A DNA stretch of 45,797 nt from the NCBI RefSeq assembly GCF_000586555.1, contig NZ_AZUC01000057.1, positions 1-45,797 on the forward strand, given 5' to 3'. This DNA is from Sporosarcina sp. D27. Lineage in GTDB: Bacteria; Bacillota; Bacilli; Bacillales_A; Planococcaceae. The notes below the pieces were generated by a model that ran no database searches, had not been told where the DNA came from, and saw only the letters and a program-made list of their open reading frames with translations. A program made the position numbers and the translations under genes. Numbering within the stretch: the stretch's first letter is position 1; the number at the start of each line of letters is the position of its first letter. This document shows positions 16,410 through 25,738 of the stretch, piece by piece.

Positions 16410-17276
16410 ATGAAGAAATCGTTGGTTGGGTTTTTGGCACTCATGTTGTTAGTCGTTTTAGCAGCATGTGGGAAGGACAGTAGTGGTAGTAAGCTAGAAG
16501 ATTTGAAAGAGAAAGGCGTTGTCAAAGTCGGCTTTGCCAATGAGAAACCGTATGCGTATGAAGAAGATGGGGAATTGCAAGGTGCTGCGGTTGCTATTGC
16601 CAAAGCGGTCTTTGAAAACCTGGGGATAGACGAAGTCGACGGGAAGTTGTCGGAGTTCGGGAACCTGATTCCAGGATTAGGCGCAGGCAAGTTTGACGTC
16701 ATTACAGCGGGAATGGCGATAACACCTGACCGTTGTAAAAACGTAGCGTTTGGTGAACCGGAAATTAAATATGGTGAAGGATTGATCGTTGAAACGGGAA
16801 ATCCGATGAACTTGAAAAGTTATAAAGATATTGCTGCGAATCCTGATGTGAAAGTTGCGGTCATGAGTGGTGCGACAGAGAAGGAATTTATGATTAAAGA
16901 AGGCGTCGCTGAGAGCCAAATCATGATGGTTCCGGACATTCCAGCATCATTTTCAGCAGTTGAATCAGGTCGTGCGGCTGTGACAACAGGAACAGAAATG
17001 ACGATTAAAATGGCACTTGAATCTGCTAACATCGACAAACTTGAGTTTGTAAATGAATTCGAACAGCCGGAAATCGAAGGTGTTCCTAGTTATGGGGCTG
17101 CAGCGTTCTTGAACGAAGACGATGAGCTACGTGAAGCTTACAATGCGGAGCTTAAAAAGATGAAGGAAAACGGCGAAATTGCGGCATTGATTGAACCGTT
17201 TGGTTTTACTGAAGAAATGAACACGGTCGATGACGACATTACGACTGAAAGTGTTTGTAGCGGTGAAAATTACTAA
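16410..17276 (+). CDS. ehuB: ABC transporter substrate-binding lipoprotein, ectoine/polar amino-acid type
   Basis: The protein has 288 residues from the ATG at 16410 (AAGGAGGAG upstream). The signal peptide ends VLAACG, a lipobox. The mature protein is a family-3 extracellular binding protein (VVKVGFANEKPYAYEEDGELQGAAVAIAKAV, FDVITAGMAITPDRCKNVAFGEP). The overall pattern, including GMAITPDRC, and the gene order binding protein-permease-permease-ATPase suit EhuB, which binds ectoine and hydroxyectoine. A different polar amino acid ligand remains possible. It delivers ligand to the two permeases encoded at 17378 and 18037. Confidence 0.8.
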   Translation: MKKSLVGFLALMLLVVLAACGKDSSGSKLEDLKEKGVVKVGFANEKPYAYEEDGELQGAAVAIAKAVFENLGIDEVDGKLSEFGNLIPGLGAGKFDVITAGMAITPDRCKNVAFGEPEIKYGEGLIVETGNPMNLKSYKDIAANPDVKVAVMSGATEKEFMIKEGVAESQIMMVPDIPASFSAVESGRAAVTTGTEMTIKMALESANIDKLEFVNEFEQPEIEGVPSYGAAAFLNEDDELREAYNAELKKMKENGEIAALIEPFGFTEEMNTVDDDITTESVCSGENY

Positions 17277-17377
17277 GAAAACGATCGGGTCACGCCGTGT
17301 TCGGCATGACCCTTTTCTAGGTTATTAACTCGTAAACTAGTAAAGATTATTAAATCGTACACAATGGAGTGGTGTTT

Positions 17378-18040
17378 GTGGGTTCTTTACCCGATATATT
17401 TTCTACCCTCATGCAGGGCTTAAAAGTGACTCTGCTGGTGCTCGTGCTCTCGATTATCTGTAGTACGATCATTGCGCTTGTCGCAGGGCTATCGCGCGTT
17501 TCAACGAATCGGTTAGTTACAGGGGTAACCGGTTTCTATGTTGAAATTTTTAGAGGAACGTCATTGATTGTCCAATTGTTTTGGTTCTCCTATGCACTTC
17601 CAGGTCTTTTTAATATCCATCTGGGAAGTGACATTTGGGTCGCAGTGCTGGCCATTTCTTTGAACTACGGCGCATATATGTCTGAGATTGTCAGGGGATC
17701 GATTCAAGCGGTTCCTGCTGGGCAGACGGAAGCTTCGATTGCACTGAACTTATCGAAGTTCCAACGCATGCGTCACATTATTATTCCGCAAGCGGTTCGG
17801 ATGATGCTCCCTGAATACGGTAACTACTTGATTCAAATATTGAAGGCGACTTCACTCGTTTCTTTAATTGGATTAACGGATTTGCTGTACTACGGAAATA
17901 TTTACCGAAGCACACATTTATCGGATTCCCCGACAGTCTATTTACTTCTCCTCGTGATGTACTTCGTGATTGCGTTGCCTCTCATTGGATTCACTAAAAA
18001 AATGGAGAGGGTGTCGAAGAAAGGGGTGGCTCTCGGATGA
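17378..18040 (+). CDS. ehuC: ABC transporter permease, ectoine/polar amino-acid type
   Basis: The protein has 220 residues. The GTG at 17378 is chosen because GGAG lies 8 nt upstream. HisM/GlnP-type permease with about five membrane segments and the EAA-loop region GQTEASIALNLSKFQRMRHIIIPQAVRMMLPEYGNY that docks on the ATPase. Its length matches EhuC. It overlaps the next permease by 4 nt (ATGA), so the two are translationally coupled and likely form the heterodimeric channel. Confidence 0.8.
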   Translation: MGSLPDIFSTLMQGLKVTLLVLVLSIICSTIIALVAGLSRVSTNRLVTGVTGFYVEIFRGTSLIVQLFWFSYALPGLFNIHLGSDIWVAVLAISLNYGAYMSEIVRGSIQAVPAGQTEASIALNLSKFQRMRHIIIPQAVRMMLPEYGNYLIQILKATSLVSLIGLTDLLYYGNIYRSTHLSDSPTVYLLLLVMYFVIALPLIGFTKKMERVSKKGVALG

Positions 18041-18723
18041 ATTGGAGTTGGACCGTATTTTTTGAGACCATTCCGCTTATTGCAAAAGGGCTTTGGATTA
18101 CAGTGGGCTTAACGTTTGCGTGTTATTTATTTGCTGCGGTATTTGGATTCTTCTGGGTGTTCATGAGCCGCATTCCATCGAAGATTGTGCGCAGTATTTT
18201 TGGATGGATCGCAGAATTCATCAGATCGACGCCTCCGCTTGTCCAATTGTTTTTCATATTTTACGCATGGCCGGTAATCCCGGTCGTAGGTGTGTCGCTG
18301 AATCCATTCGTTGCAGCGATTTTAGGACTTGGAATCCACTTCAGCACGTACATGTCTGAAGTTTACCGGTCTGGAATTGAATCTGTGGATAAAGGACAAT
18401 GGGAAGCATCGACTGCATTGAATTTATCCACAAGACAAAAGTGGACAAAAATTATTCTTCCTCAAGCAATTCCTCCGACAATCCCGATGCTTGGGAATTA
18501 TTTAATCATCATGTTTAAAGAAGTTCCACTAGCGTCGACGATCGGTGTTGTAGCTATGCTTCATATTGCGAATGACTATGGATCGCAATACTACAAGTTC
18601 GTGGAGCCGTTAACGGTTGTAGCGTTGTTCTTCCTGTTGTTGAGCTATCCATCTGCGATATTAATCAGCAAATTAGAGAAGAAATATAACCGCAAGTTTG
18701 ACAAAAAAGCAATGACTTCTTAA
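18037..18723 (+). CDS. ehuD: ABC transporter permease, ectoine/polar amino-acid type
   Basis: The protein has 228 residues and starts at the ATGA overlap with the preceding permease. It has several membrane segments and the ATPase-docking loop GQWEASTALNLSTRQKWTKIILPQAIPPTIPMLGNY. It is a paralogue of its neighbour, and the pair should form the transmembrane channel. The ATPase gene follows 41 bp downstream. Confidence 0.8.
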   Translation: MNWSWTVFFETIPLIAKGLWITVGLTFACYLFAAVFGFFWVFMSRIPSKIVRSIFGWIAEFIRSTPPLVQLFFIFYAWPVIPVVGVSLNPFVAAILGLGIHFSTYMSEVYRSGIESVDKGQWEASTALNLSTRQKWTKIILPQAIPPTIPMLGNYLIIMFKEVPLASTIGVVAMLHIANDYGSQYYKFVEPLTVVALFFLLLSYPSAILISKLEKKYNRKFDKKAMTS

Positions 18724-18764
18724 GGGAATGAGAGCCAATATGTTTATGATAAAGGAGATTTCGA

Positions 18765-19541
18765 ATGGATGAACCAATAGTGAAATATCAGGATGTCCAT
18801 AAATCATTTGGGGATATCGAAGTATTGAAAGGAATAGATCTGGACATTCAGCCTGCCGAAAAAGTTGCACTGATTGGACCGAGTGGTTCCGGGAAAACGA
18901 CGATTATCAGAATGCTGATGACGCTCGAAGAACCAACGATGGGCGTGATCGATGTAGGTGGAAGAAACCTTTGGCAAATGGAGAAAAAAGGTGAATGGGT
19001 GAGAGCGGATGATTCTCATTTGCATTCCATTCGTGGAGATATAGGAATGGTATTTCAACATTTCAACCTTTTCCCCCACATGACCATACTCGAAAATTGT
19101 ATGCTAGCGCCGGTCCTTGTGAAAAATGAAAGTAAGAAAGAAGTGAAAGCGACGGCTGTCGAAATGCTAGAGAAGGTTGGTTTGGGCGATAAAATCGATC
19201 TGTATCCAGCTCAACTTTCAGGTGGTCAAAAGCAACGGGTTGCGATGGCGCGGGCGCTCATGATGCGTCCGAAAGTCATGTTGTTTGATGAAGTGACGTC
19301 GGCTCTTGACCCAGAGCTTGTCGGTGAGGTGCTCGAAGTCATCCGTGATCTCGCGAAAGAAGGCGAAATGGCGATGATTCTCGTCACGCACGAAATGGAT
19401 TTTGCACTCGATATCGCTGACCGCGTCGTCTTTTTGAACGATGGTGTGATTGAGGAAGAGGGGCATCCTGAAGACATTTTAGTGAACCCGAAAAGTGAGC
19501 GTTTACAAGATTTCTTAAGTCGCTTTACGGTGAATCGATAA
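18765..19541 (+). CDS. ehuA: ABC transporter ATP-binding protein, ectoine/polar amino-acid type
   Basis: The protein has 258 residues with a strong AAAGGAG site. Walker A is GPSGSGKTT (38-46), the Q-loop is [13 protein letters not shown], the signature is [15 protein letters not shown], and Walker B is [13 protein letters not shown] followed by the switch His in LVTHEMDFA. It energises the importer encoded just upstream. It is the last gene of a four-gene operon closed by the terminator at 19554. Confidence 0.85.
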   Translation: MDEPIVKYQDVHKSFGDIEVLKGIDLDIQPAEKVALIGPSGSGKTTIIRMLMTLEEPTMGVIDVGGRNLWQMEKKGEWVRADDSHLHSIRGDIGMVFQHFNLFPHMTILENCMLAPVLVKNESKKEVKATAVEMLEKVGLGDKIDLYPAQLSGGQKQRVAMARALMMRPKVMLFDEVTSALDPELVGEVLEVIRDLAKEGEMAMILVTHEMDFALDIADRVVFLNDGVIEEEGHPEDILVNPKSERLQDFLSRFTVNR

Positions 19542-19553
19542 TATTATATAGAA

Positions 19554-19589
19554 GAGACCTGTCTCGCATTGGAGAGATGGGTCTTTTTT
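19554..19589 (+). terminator. Rho-independent terminator of the ehu-like operon
   Basis: Arms AGACCTGTCTC / GAGAGATGGGTCT with TTTTTT. A 21-nt repeat array starts directly after the T-run, and the same hairpin type precedes the arrays at 31993 and 34901. Confidence 0.85.
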
Positions 19590-19753
19590 GTGTTGTTGAT
19601 CACTTATGAACATTTCTTCATCACTCAGGGAGCTTTGTCCATCACTTATAAGTTTTTTTCCATCACATCTCTAGATTTCTCCGACACTCAGCGCAGTTTC
19701 TCGATAACGAGACACAATTCAACTGATTAAAGGGGGGAATTGGTAGCGAAGCG
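19590..19753. repeat. Intergenic 21-nt repeat array, locus 3
   Basis: A single copy with clean 21-nt phasing: five consecutive units start TTCTTCATCAC, TTTGTCCATCAC, TTTTTCCATCAC, TTTCTCCGACAC and TTTCTCGATAACG. It ends GACACAATTCAACTG and a short tail GGAATTGGTAGCG. Confidence 0.85.
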
Positions 19754-19785
19754 TTTATTTCTATTAGCAAAATGCACGCAAAAAA

Positions 19786-19852
19786 GGTAATCGGCAAGAT
19801 AGGGGATTAATCGGAAACGTGGCACAAATTAATCGATGTAACGTATTAATGG
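19786..19852. repeat. Degenerate AATCGG-type repeat units
   Basis: Two or three units starting AATCGGCAAGAT and AATCGGAAACGTGGCACAAATT. They resemble the array at 39838 and are adjacent to a 21-nt array of the main type. The remaining sequence to 19955 is AT-rich with no recognisable gene. Confidence 0.45.
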
Positions 19853-19955
19853 CCAGCTACGCTTGATTTTGTTGTGCAATTGCGAAGTACTAGCTGAATC
19901 GCAAAAATAAAAAAAAGAAGCATTCCTCATCCAAACTGGCGAGAACTACTTCTTT

Positions 19956-21251
19956 TCAGAAAAACTCCCGTTCTGCAAAAAGCATAGAGATAAAGGAGAC
20001 TGCTAGTGAAATGAGAAAACTGAACCAAATCGATGGAAGAGGTTCGCTGATAGCAGGGACTAAGTGAACGCTGATTGCACCTATGGGTACAGCATAGGGT
20101 AATAGACGAGAGAGTCTTCGTCTAGAGAGTATGACAAATAACATTACTGGAATCAATGCTGCATATAGGGTGCCGAAGAAAAAGAGAAATTCTAGTGCAT
20201 CAAAGTTATAGAAGAGCGAGATGACTAAAAGCACGAATAATAAAATTCCTGAGAATTGATAGGAAGCCTTATACAATTGTTTATCGCTCATAGTAGGATG
20301 CAATTTGTATTGGATATGACGCACAAAGTGAACGGTTGTGGCGTGTAATTCTGCGTTTGTTGTGCTGGAAATTGTACTGAAACAAAATAAAAAGAAGATT
20401 GATAAGAGCAATAAGGGTTCGATTTTTTTCACGAGTTCAAATAACAACGAGAAGGTTTCGGTGAATGATTGGTCGTAAATGACAATCATGAGCATGCCGC
20501 CAAGTGAGAGCGGGATTGTAATCCAAACTAATGCGGTTAAGTAAAAACTGACTCGTACTTTCTTCAAGTCAATCAAGTAAAGACGTTGCCAAGTTGCACG
20601 GTCGGATATCATTTGACCGAATCCGATGAGCATGGCTGTGGCAGCGAAATAGACGGATTCTTGATTGTTGGTGAAGAGCAGATAAGGGTGAAGCAACCTT
20701 ATTCCATAATAGATGTTTGTTGCCCCTTCTCGAATAAAGAAAAACATCGGAATGAAAATGATGGCACTAAAAATGAATACTATTGCAGGGCCTTCCAACC
20801 TACGAATCCATTTCATGCCGCCTATGCCTGCAACTAGAAATGTATATATAAAAAAAATGAAGAGGGACACCCAAACGGGAATCCCGAGTAATAGTTCAAA
20901 AAGAACAGAAGCACCGATTGCTTGCATAAAAAGTGAATCCAATCCAAGAAAAAGAATAATGGAAGACATTAAGTAATATCCGTCTTTACGAAGCCTCAAC
21001 TGAAATAAGTCACCAAGCGTTAGCAAGTCCGGATAATACGTACGGATACGAACAGAGATGAATCCGAATAAAAGGAGCGCGACAGCTCCCATGAACGAAT
21101 AGCCGATACTGCCAACTAAGCCGAACTTAATGAGCGCTTCTGGAGAGGATAATATCGTATTCGCAGTAATCCATCGTGCGAGTAAGGAGATAATAGCGGT
21201 TGAAATGCCTAGTGTGACTGCACCGGTGATGTAGTGATTATAGTGCTTCAT
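19956..21251 (-). CDS. Sodium/solute symporter (SSS) family transporter
   Basis: The protein has 431 residues and about a dozen membrane segments, slightly shorter than most SSS members. SSS features include GLVGSIGYSFMGAVALLLFGF, TLGDLFQLRLRKDGYYL, and the segment GFGQMISDRATWQRLYLID, typical of the family. Its start codon overlaps the stop of the response-regulator gene by 4 nt (ATGA), and the kinase gene lies just before that, so the three are one transcriptional and translational unit. The solute is unknown. It may import the same compound as the neighbouring ABC system, or act as the sensory subunit for the kinase. A related fragment survives at 32144-32278. Confidence 0.85.
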   Translation of the reverse strand: MKHYNHYITGAVTLGISTAIISLLARWITANTILSSPEALIKFGLVGSIGYSFMGAVALLLFGFISVRIRTYYPDLLTLGDLFQLRLRKDGYYLMSSIILFLGLDSLFMQAIGASVLFELLLGIPVWVSLFIFFIYTFLVAGIGGMKWIRRLEGPAIVFIFSAIIFIPMFFFIREGATNIYYGIRLLHPYLLFTNNQESVYFAATAMLIGFGQMISDRATWQRLYLIDLKKVRVSFYLTALVWITIPLSLGGMLMIVIYDQSFTETFSLLFELVKKIEPLLLLSIFFLFCFSTISSTTNAELHATTVHFVRHIQYKLHPTMSDKQLYKASYQFSGILLFVLLVISLFYNFDALEFLFFFGTLYAALIPVMLFVILSRRRLSRLLPYAVPIGAISVHLVPAISEPLPSIWFSFLISLAVSFISMLFAEREFF

Positions 21252-21958
21252 ACGGGCTTAACCTCGGTTGAATCCACAATTTGTAGACGATATGCACTTG
21301 GTGTGAGGCCAAAGTTTTTACGGAAAAGGGAACTGAAGTAATGTTGGCTATTAAACCCTGTATGGTCTGCAACCGCAGAAATACTTGCTTCCGGCTCGTT
21401 GATCAACATGCGTTTTGCCATTTCCAATCGATATGAATTTAAATAGTCTGCAAATCCAATGTTCATTTCTTCTAGGAATTTCCGACTCAAATATGTAGGA
21501 CTTAAATGGATTTTAGCCGCGACTGTTGCTAAAGGGATTTTTTCTGCGTATTTCTCATGGATTATATGAAGCGCTTGCTGGATGGCATCTGACTTAGCAT
21601 TCCATTTATGATACTTCTGGAGAATTTGGACGAGCTCTTTTTCAATTACCGGTTTTGTAATATAGTCGTTCACACCAATTCGAATGGATCGCTGAGCGTA
21701 CTCGAAGGATTGAAAGGCGGTCACCATAATGATATCCAAATCGTACATCGCTTTCAGTTCCATGCCGAGGGACAATCCATCTTTTCCTGGCATTTGAATG
21801 TCCAGAAATGCGAGGGAAATCTTATATGATTTTGCTATTGTTATCGCTGTGATTGCATCTGTCGCTTTGAAGAAAGTCCAATAGGGGAAGTGAGGTTTCA
21901 TTAAATACTCTAGCTGCTCCAGCTCAAGAGGTTCATCATCTACTAATAAAATATACAT
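21248..21958 (-). CDS. Response regulator with AraC-type DNA-binding domain
   Basis: The protein has 236 residues and AAAGGAG 7 nt before the ATG. A receiver domain (1-120) carries acidic residues D7-D8, the phospho-acceptor Asp53 (FLDIQMPGKDG), and Lys in DYITKP. The C-terminus (about 135-230) is an AraC/XylS double helix-turn-helix (IPLATVAAKIHLSPTYLSRKF, ISAVADHTGFNSQHYFSSLFRKNFGLTPSAYR). This is the YesN type. Its partner is the kinase gene 15 bp upstream. It probably activates the divergent importer and hydrolase genes around 26700. Confidence 0.92.
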   Translation of the reverse strand: MYILLVDDEPLELEQLEYLMKPHFPYWTFFKATDAITAITIAKSYKISLAFLDIQMPGKDGLSLGMELKAMYDLDIIMVTAFQSFEYAQRSIRIGVNDYITKPVIEKELVQILQKYHKWNAKSDAIQQALHIIHEKYAEKIPLATVAAKIHLSPTYLSRKFLEEMNIGFADYLNSYRLEMAKRMLINEPEASISAVADHTGFNSQHYFSSLFRKNFGLTPSAYRLQIVDSTEVKPV

Positions 21959-21973
21959 GTACTCACTCCTTTG

Positions 21974-22732
21974 TTATACTGTGTGACTTTCTCGATAAGG
22001 AATGATGATTTTGGCACATGCTTCTTCTCCGATATAAGACATGTCGAATGTGGCGAGCTCATCTGGAAACAAAAGATGGAGTCGTTCTCGGATGTTAGCT
22101 ACTCCTAAACCATCTTCACGAGAAAAGTCATCGTGGTCGCTTATTGATTGTTTAAGATGGGTATTCCACACCTCCACATGCAGCAAGTTGTCATTGCGAA
22201 AGATAATGATTCTCAGAACTGCCTGTCCAGGAAATTTTTCAAAAGCGTGTTTAAATGTATTTTCCACCATGGTTTGAAGTGCGAAAGGCAATATATACGC
22301 TTTCTTAGCCTCTTCAGCAATTTGTTGATGAACCTGGACACGGTGCCCGAAGCGTAATTGCTGAATGTCTAAATAACTATTCGTATACGCAATTTCATCC
22401 ATGATCGGAACAAGCTTTTCGTTTGTCTGATAATTATATCTCATGAACTTTGACATCACTTCAAGGCTTGAAATCAACTCGTTTTTCCGGTCCAATCTTG
22501 CGAGACTGAGCAACGTGTTCAGCGTATTGAAAAAGAAATGAGGCTTGATGCGCTGGTTCAACTGATAATACTGGGCGTATTGCAATTCTTTTTCTAGCTT
22601 CGAGGTGCTTGCAACGTTCTGGAGAAAGTCAAATCTACTTTCGAAGATCATCGTAAAGGCAAGTGTAAAAGCCCCAACTAGGGGGGCTAGTATGCAAAAT
22701 AAAACATAGAGTGAAAAAGTTTCGATGGACAT
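21974..22732 (-). CDS. LytS/YesM-type sensor histidine kinase without a sensor domain
   Basis: The protein has 252 residues from the ATG at 22732; a GTG at 22735 has the better spacing (8 nt) to GGAGG. One membrane segment (about 6-30) precedes the His_kinase domain, whose His65 lies in QRIKPHFFFNTLNTLL. A HATPase domain follows with the N-box MVENTFKHAF and the G-box DGLGVANIRERL. There is no extracytoplasmic or PAS domain, so input must come from a membrane partner. The co-transcribed SSS symporter is the obvious candidate. It sits between the ABC ATPase gene and its response regulator. Confidence 0.88.
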   Translation of the reverse strand: MSIETFSLYVLFCILAPLVGAFTLAFTMIFESRFDFLQNVASTSKLEKELQYAQYYQLNQRIKPHFFFNTLNTLLSLARLDRKNELISSLEVMSKFMRYNYQTNEKLVPIMDEIAYTNSYLDIQQLRFGHRVQVHQQIAEEAKKAYILPFALQTMVENTFKHAFEKFPGQAVLRIIIFRNDNLLHVEVWNTHLKQSISDHDDFSREDGLGVANIRERLHLLFPDELATFDMSYIGEEACAKIIIPYRESHTV

Positions 22733-22775
22733 CACTTTGAAAACCTCCAACCAGAAACGGGTTGTTCCTATCTTA

Positions 22776-23780
22776 TCAGACGATTTCTTCTTTGAGTAAA
22801 CTTTCTGCATAATGACAAGCAACTTGATGGGTTTCTGATAAAGATCTTAATGCAGGGACTTCCTTTTTACAATAATCGGTAGCGAAGGGACAGCGTGTAT
22901 GAAATCGGCAGCCGGTCGGTGGATCGATAGGAGAAGGGACATCCCCTTTTAAAATGATGCGATCTTTTTTATGTTGTTCATCAATTGATGGAATTGCAGA
23001 TAACAAGGCTTTTGTATAAGGATGGCTAGGTGAATCGAAGAGCGAGTCTTTATCCGCAATTTCGACGATTGTTCCTAAATACATCACGATTACACGGTCC
23101 GAAATGTGACGTACCACGCTTAAGTCATGCGATATGAAAAGGAAGGTTAAGTCAAGATCCCGCTGCATGCTTTTTAGTAAGTTAATAATTTGAGCTTGGA
23201 TCGAGACATCTAGTGCTGAAACGGCCTCGTCGCAAATAATGACTTTAGGGTTCACGCATAGTGCTCGGGCAATACCGATTCTTTGACGTTGACCGCCTGA
23301 AAACTCATGAGGATAACGCTCTAAGTATTCTGGACGAAGACCAACAAGGGACATAAGTTCAAGCAGGCGTGCTTCCATTTGTTCCTTCGGCATCACTTTC
23401 TGAATCGACATGGCTTCTTGAAGCATTTTGCGGATCGTTTGACGTGGATTCAACGATGCATATGGATCTTGGAAGATGACTTGAATATCACCTCGGACGT
23501 TTCGGAGTTCTTTTTTGCTGAGAGACGTCATGGAAGTACCATTAAATAGAACTTCTCCCTCTGTAGGTTCATCGAGACGCAATATGGAGCGTCCTGTTGT
23601 TGACTTTCCGCATCCTGACTCACCAACGATACTAAGCGTTTCGCCAGGATATAGTTTAAAGGAGATGTCGTCAACTGCCTTCACGGTTTGTTTTGGTGAG
23701 AAAAGTGATTCTTTTTTTAGTGAGAAATATTGTTTTAAGTGATTCACTTCTAAAATGGGTGACTTCGTGGTTATGGACAT
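22776..23780 (-). CDS. Dipeptide/oligopeptide-type ABC transporter ATP-binding protein (DppF/OppF-like)
   Basis: The protein has 334 residues. Walker A is GESGCGKST, the signature FSGGQRQRIGIARAL, and Walker B VIICDEAVSALDV. The oligo_HPY C-terminal segment GCRFHTRCPFATDYCKKEVPAL is typical of the second ATPase of Dpp/Opp systems. It overlaps the upstream ATPase gene by 10 nt and is followed by the kinase gene, so importer and regulators form one operon. Confidence 0.9.
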   Translation of the reverse strand: MSITTKSPILEVNHLKQYFSLKKESLFSPKQTVKAVDDISFKLYPGETLSIVGESGCGKSTTGRSILRLDEPTEGEVLFNGTSMTSLSKKELRNVRGDIQVIFQDPYASLNPRQTIRKMLQEAMSIQKVMPKEQMEARLLELMSLVGLRPEYLERYPHEFSGGQRQRIGIARALCVNPKVIICDEAVSALDVSIQAQIINLLKSMQRDLDLTFLFISHDLSVVRHISDRVIVMYLGTIVEIADKDSLFDSPSHPYTKALLSAIPSIDEQHKKDRIILKGDVPSPIDPPTGCRFHTRCPFATDYCKKEVPALRSLSETHQVACHYAESLLKEEIV

Positions 23781-24790
23781 ACCAATTCCTCCTTCTCTTC
23801 AATCACTTCCCATTTCTCTGTATGCATGAAGCAACGGACTTTAGTCTCTGCATTATTCGTCTCCAACAAATCAGGAGCTTCAGCTCGACAAATTTCCCGT
23901 GCATGTGGACACCGGTCTGCAAAGCGGCAGCCCACTGGATAATCATAGGGGCTAGGGACGGATCCTTCGATTGTTTGAAGTTCTTGCTGGTTTTCATGGA
24001 TATTTGGAAGAGAACTAAGTAACCCTTGCGTATAGGGATGTAATGGTGTTTTGAATAGATCCTTAGCGTTTCGATGCTCAACGATTTGACCAGCGTACAT
24101 GACTGCCACTTGGTCACATACTTCAGAAACAACCCCTAAATCATGGGTAATGAAGATAATGCTCATGCCGATTTGTTTTTGCAAGTCTTTCATGAGCTCC
24201 AAAATTTGAGCTTGGATTGTTACGTCTAGCGCAGTTGTTGGTTCATCGGCAATCAAAACTTCTGGCGTACATGCTAGGGCCATTGCAATCATAACGCGCT
24301 GGCGCATTCCGCCACTCAATTGGAACGGCTCTTGCTTAGCGCGCTTTTCAGGTGAAGGGAGGCCGACCATTTCCAGCAGGTCCACTGCTTTTTGCCATGC
24401 CGGTTTCCGAGGCAGACGCTGGTGTAAACGGATGGTTTCCGCAATTTGTTCACCAACTGGAATAATCGGGTTCAGACTCGTCATCGGCTCTTGAAAAATC
24501 ATGGATATCTGGTTTCCACGGACTTTGCGTAATTCTTCTTCCTTCATTTTTACAATATCTTTATTGTTGAGTAAGATTTCGCCTTCTACAATTTTCCCTG
24601 GAGGAGTAGGGATGAGCCGCAGCAAGGAAAGGGAGGTAATCGACTTTCCACAACCGGATTCACCTACAATCCCGAGGGTCTCCCCTTTATGGAGTGTGAA
24701 ATCTACACCGTCCACGGCTTTTGCAGTCCCCTTTGAAGTGGTGAAATGGGTCTTTAAATTCTTCACTTGTAGTACGACTTCTTTGTTCAT
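23771..24790 (-). CDS. Dipeptide/oligopeptide-type ABC transporter ATP-binding protein (DppD/OppD-like)
   Basis: The protein has 339 residues and an AAAAGGAGG site. Walker A is GESGCGKSI, the signature LSGGMRQRVMIAMAL, and Walker B VLIADEPTTALDV. The C-terminal GCRFADRCPHAREICRAEAP is the Dpp/Opp Cys segment. It pairs with the ATPase encoded downstream to drive the DppB/DppC-like channel. Dpp-type systems carry peptides, nickel, heme or other small molecules, so the family does not fix the substrate. Confidence 0.9.
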   Translation of the reverse strand: MNKEVVLQVKNLKTHFTTSKGTAKAVDGVDFTLHKGETLGIVGESGCGKSITSLSLLRLIPTPPGKIVEGEILLNNKDIVKMKEEELRKVRGNQISMIFQEPMTSLNPIIPVGEQIAETIRLHQRLPRKPAWQKAVDLLEMVGLPSPEKRAKQEPFQLSGGMRQRVMIAMALACTPEVLIADEPTTALDVTIQAQILELMKDLQKQIGMSIIFITHDLGVVSEVCDQVAVMYAGQIVEHRNAKDLFKTPLHPYTQGLLSSLPNIHENQQELQTIEGSVPSPYDYPVGCRFADRCPHAREICRAEAPDLLETNNAETKVRCFMHTEKWEVIEEKEELVCP

Positions 24791-24805
24791 CGGAAAATCC
24801 TCCTT

Positions 24806-25726
24806 TTAGTTTAAGTCGATCCGTTTGTTCACAGCACGGTAGAGTACATCCACGAGTAAGTTAACAAATACGAAAACCAGTGACGCTACAAGGACTCCAC
24901 CTTGAACCATTGGTAGATCGCGAGTTCGGATTGCATCCACTATCATTCTTCCGAGTCCATTGATTGCGAATACGGATTCGACGAGAACAGTTCCACCTAA
25001 CAAGCTTCCGAATTGCAAACCAACTACTGTAATAACAGGGATCAAAGCATTGCGAAGCGCATGCTTATAAATGACAAAGTGTTCTTTCAAGCCTTTAGCT
25101 CGTGCAGTACGAATGTAATCTTGCCCGATGACATCCAACATGCTTGAACGGGTCATTCGCGCGACGATTGCTGCACCACCAACGCCTAGTGTAAGTGCAG
25201 GTAAGATGATATTTAAGGGACCATCCCATCCTGCTACTGGGAGCCATTGAAGTTTTACAGAAAAGAGGTACATTAACAGTAATCCGAGCCAAAAGCTTGG
25301 TAGAGAAATTCCAAGAAGTGCAACAACCATGACACTCACATCACGAATGGAGTAGGGTTTGACTGCAGAAATGATACCGGCAGCTAATCCTAGAACAATG
25401 GTGATAAGGATACTATAGAAGGCAAGTTCCATCGTAATCGGCAATCGCAGTAAGATTTCATCGAGTACAGGTTGCTTGTTTTTCAACGAATTCCCAAGAT
25501 CACCTTGAAATACATTGCTGACATAGGACATGTACTGTTCCGCTACAGGACGATTTAATCCTAAATCTTCACGGTATTGTTCGATTGTTTCTTGGGATGC
25601 TCCTTCTCCAGCTAATATCGCTGCAGGATCTCCAGGAACCATCTGCATGATCAAGAAAACGACAAGTGTCACGCCGAATATGACGGGGATAATTTGAACT
25701 AAGCGTTTTGCGATAAATAGTAACAT
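24806..25726 (-). CDS. Dipeptide/oligopeptide-type ABC transporter permease (DppB-like)
   Basis: The protein has 306 residues and GGAGG 8 nt before the ATG. About six membrane segments, the N-terminal VIFGVTLVVFLIMQMVPGDP block of DppB/OppB proteins, and the docking loop DYIRTARAKGLKEHFVIYKHALRNALIPV. It is the second gene of the leftward operon, 12 bp after the DppC-like gene. Confidence 0.9.
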   Translation of the reverse strand: MLLFIAKRLVQIIPVIFGVTLVVFLIMQMVPGDPAAILAGEGASQETIEQYREDLGLNRPVAEQYMSYVSNVFQGDLGNSLKNKQPVLDEILLRLPITMELAFYSILITIVLGLAAGIISAVKPYSIRDVSVMVVALLGISLPSFWLGLLLMYLFSVKLQWLPVAGWDGPLNIILPALTLGVGGAAIVARMTRSSMLDVIGQDYIRTARAKGLKEHFVIYKHALRNALIPVITVVGLQFGSLLGGTVLVESVFAINGLGRMIVDAIRTRDLPMVQGGVLVASLVFVFVNLLVDVLYRAVNKRIDLN

Positions 25727-25738
25727 GATTGGACCTCC

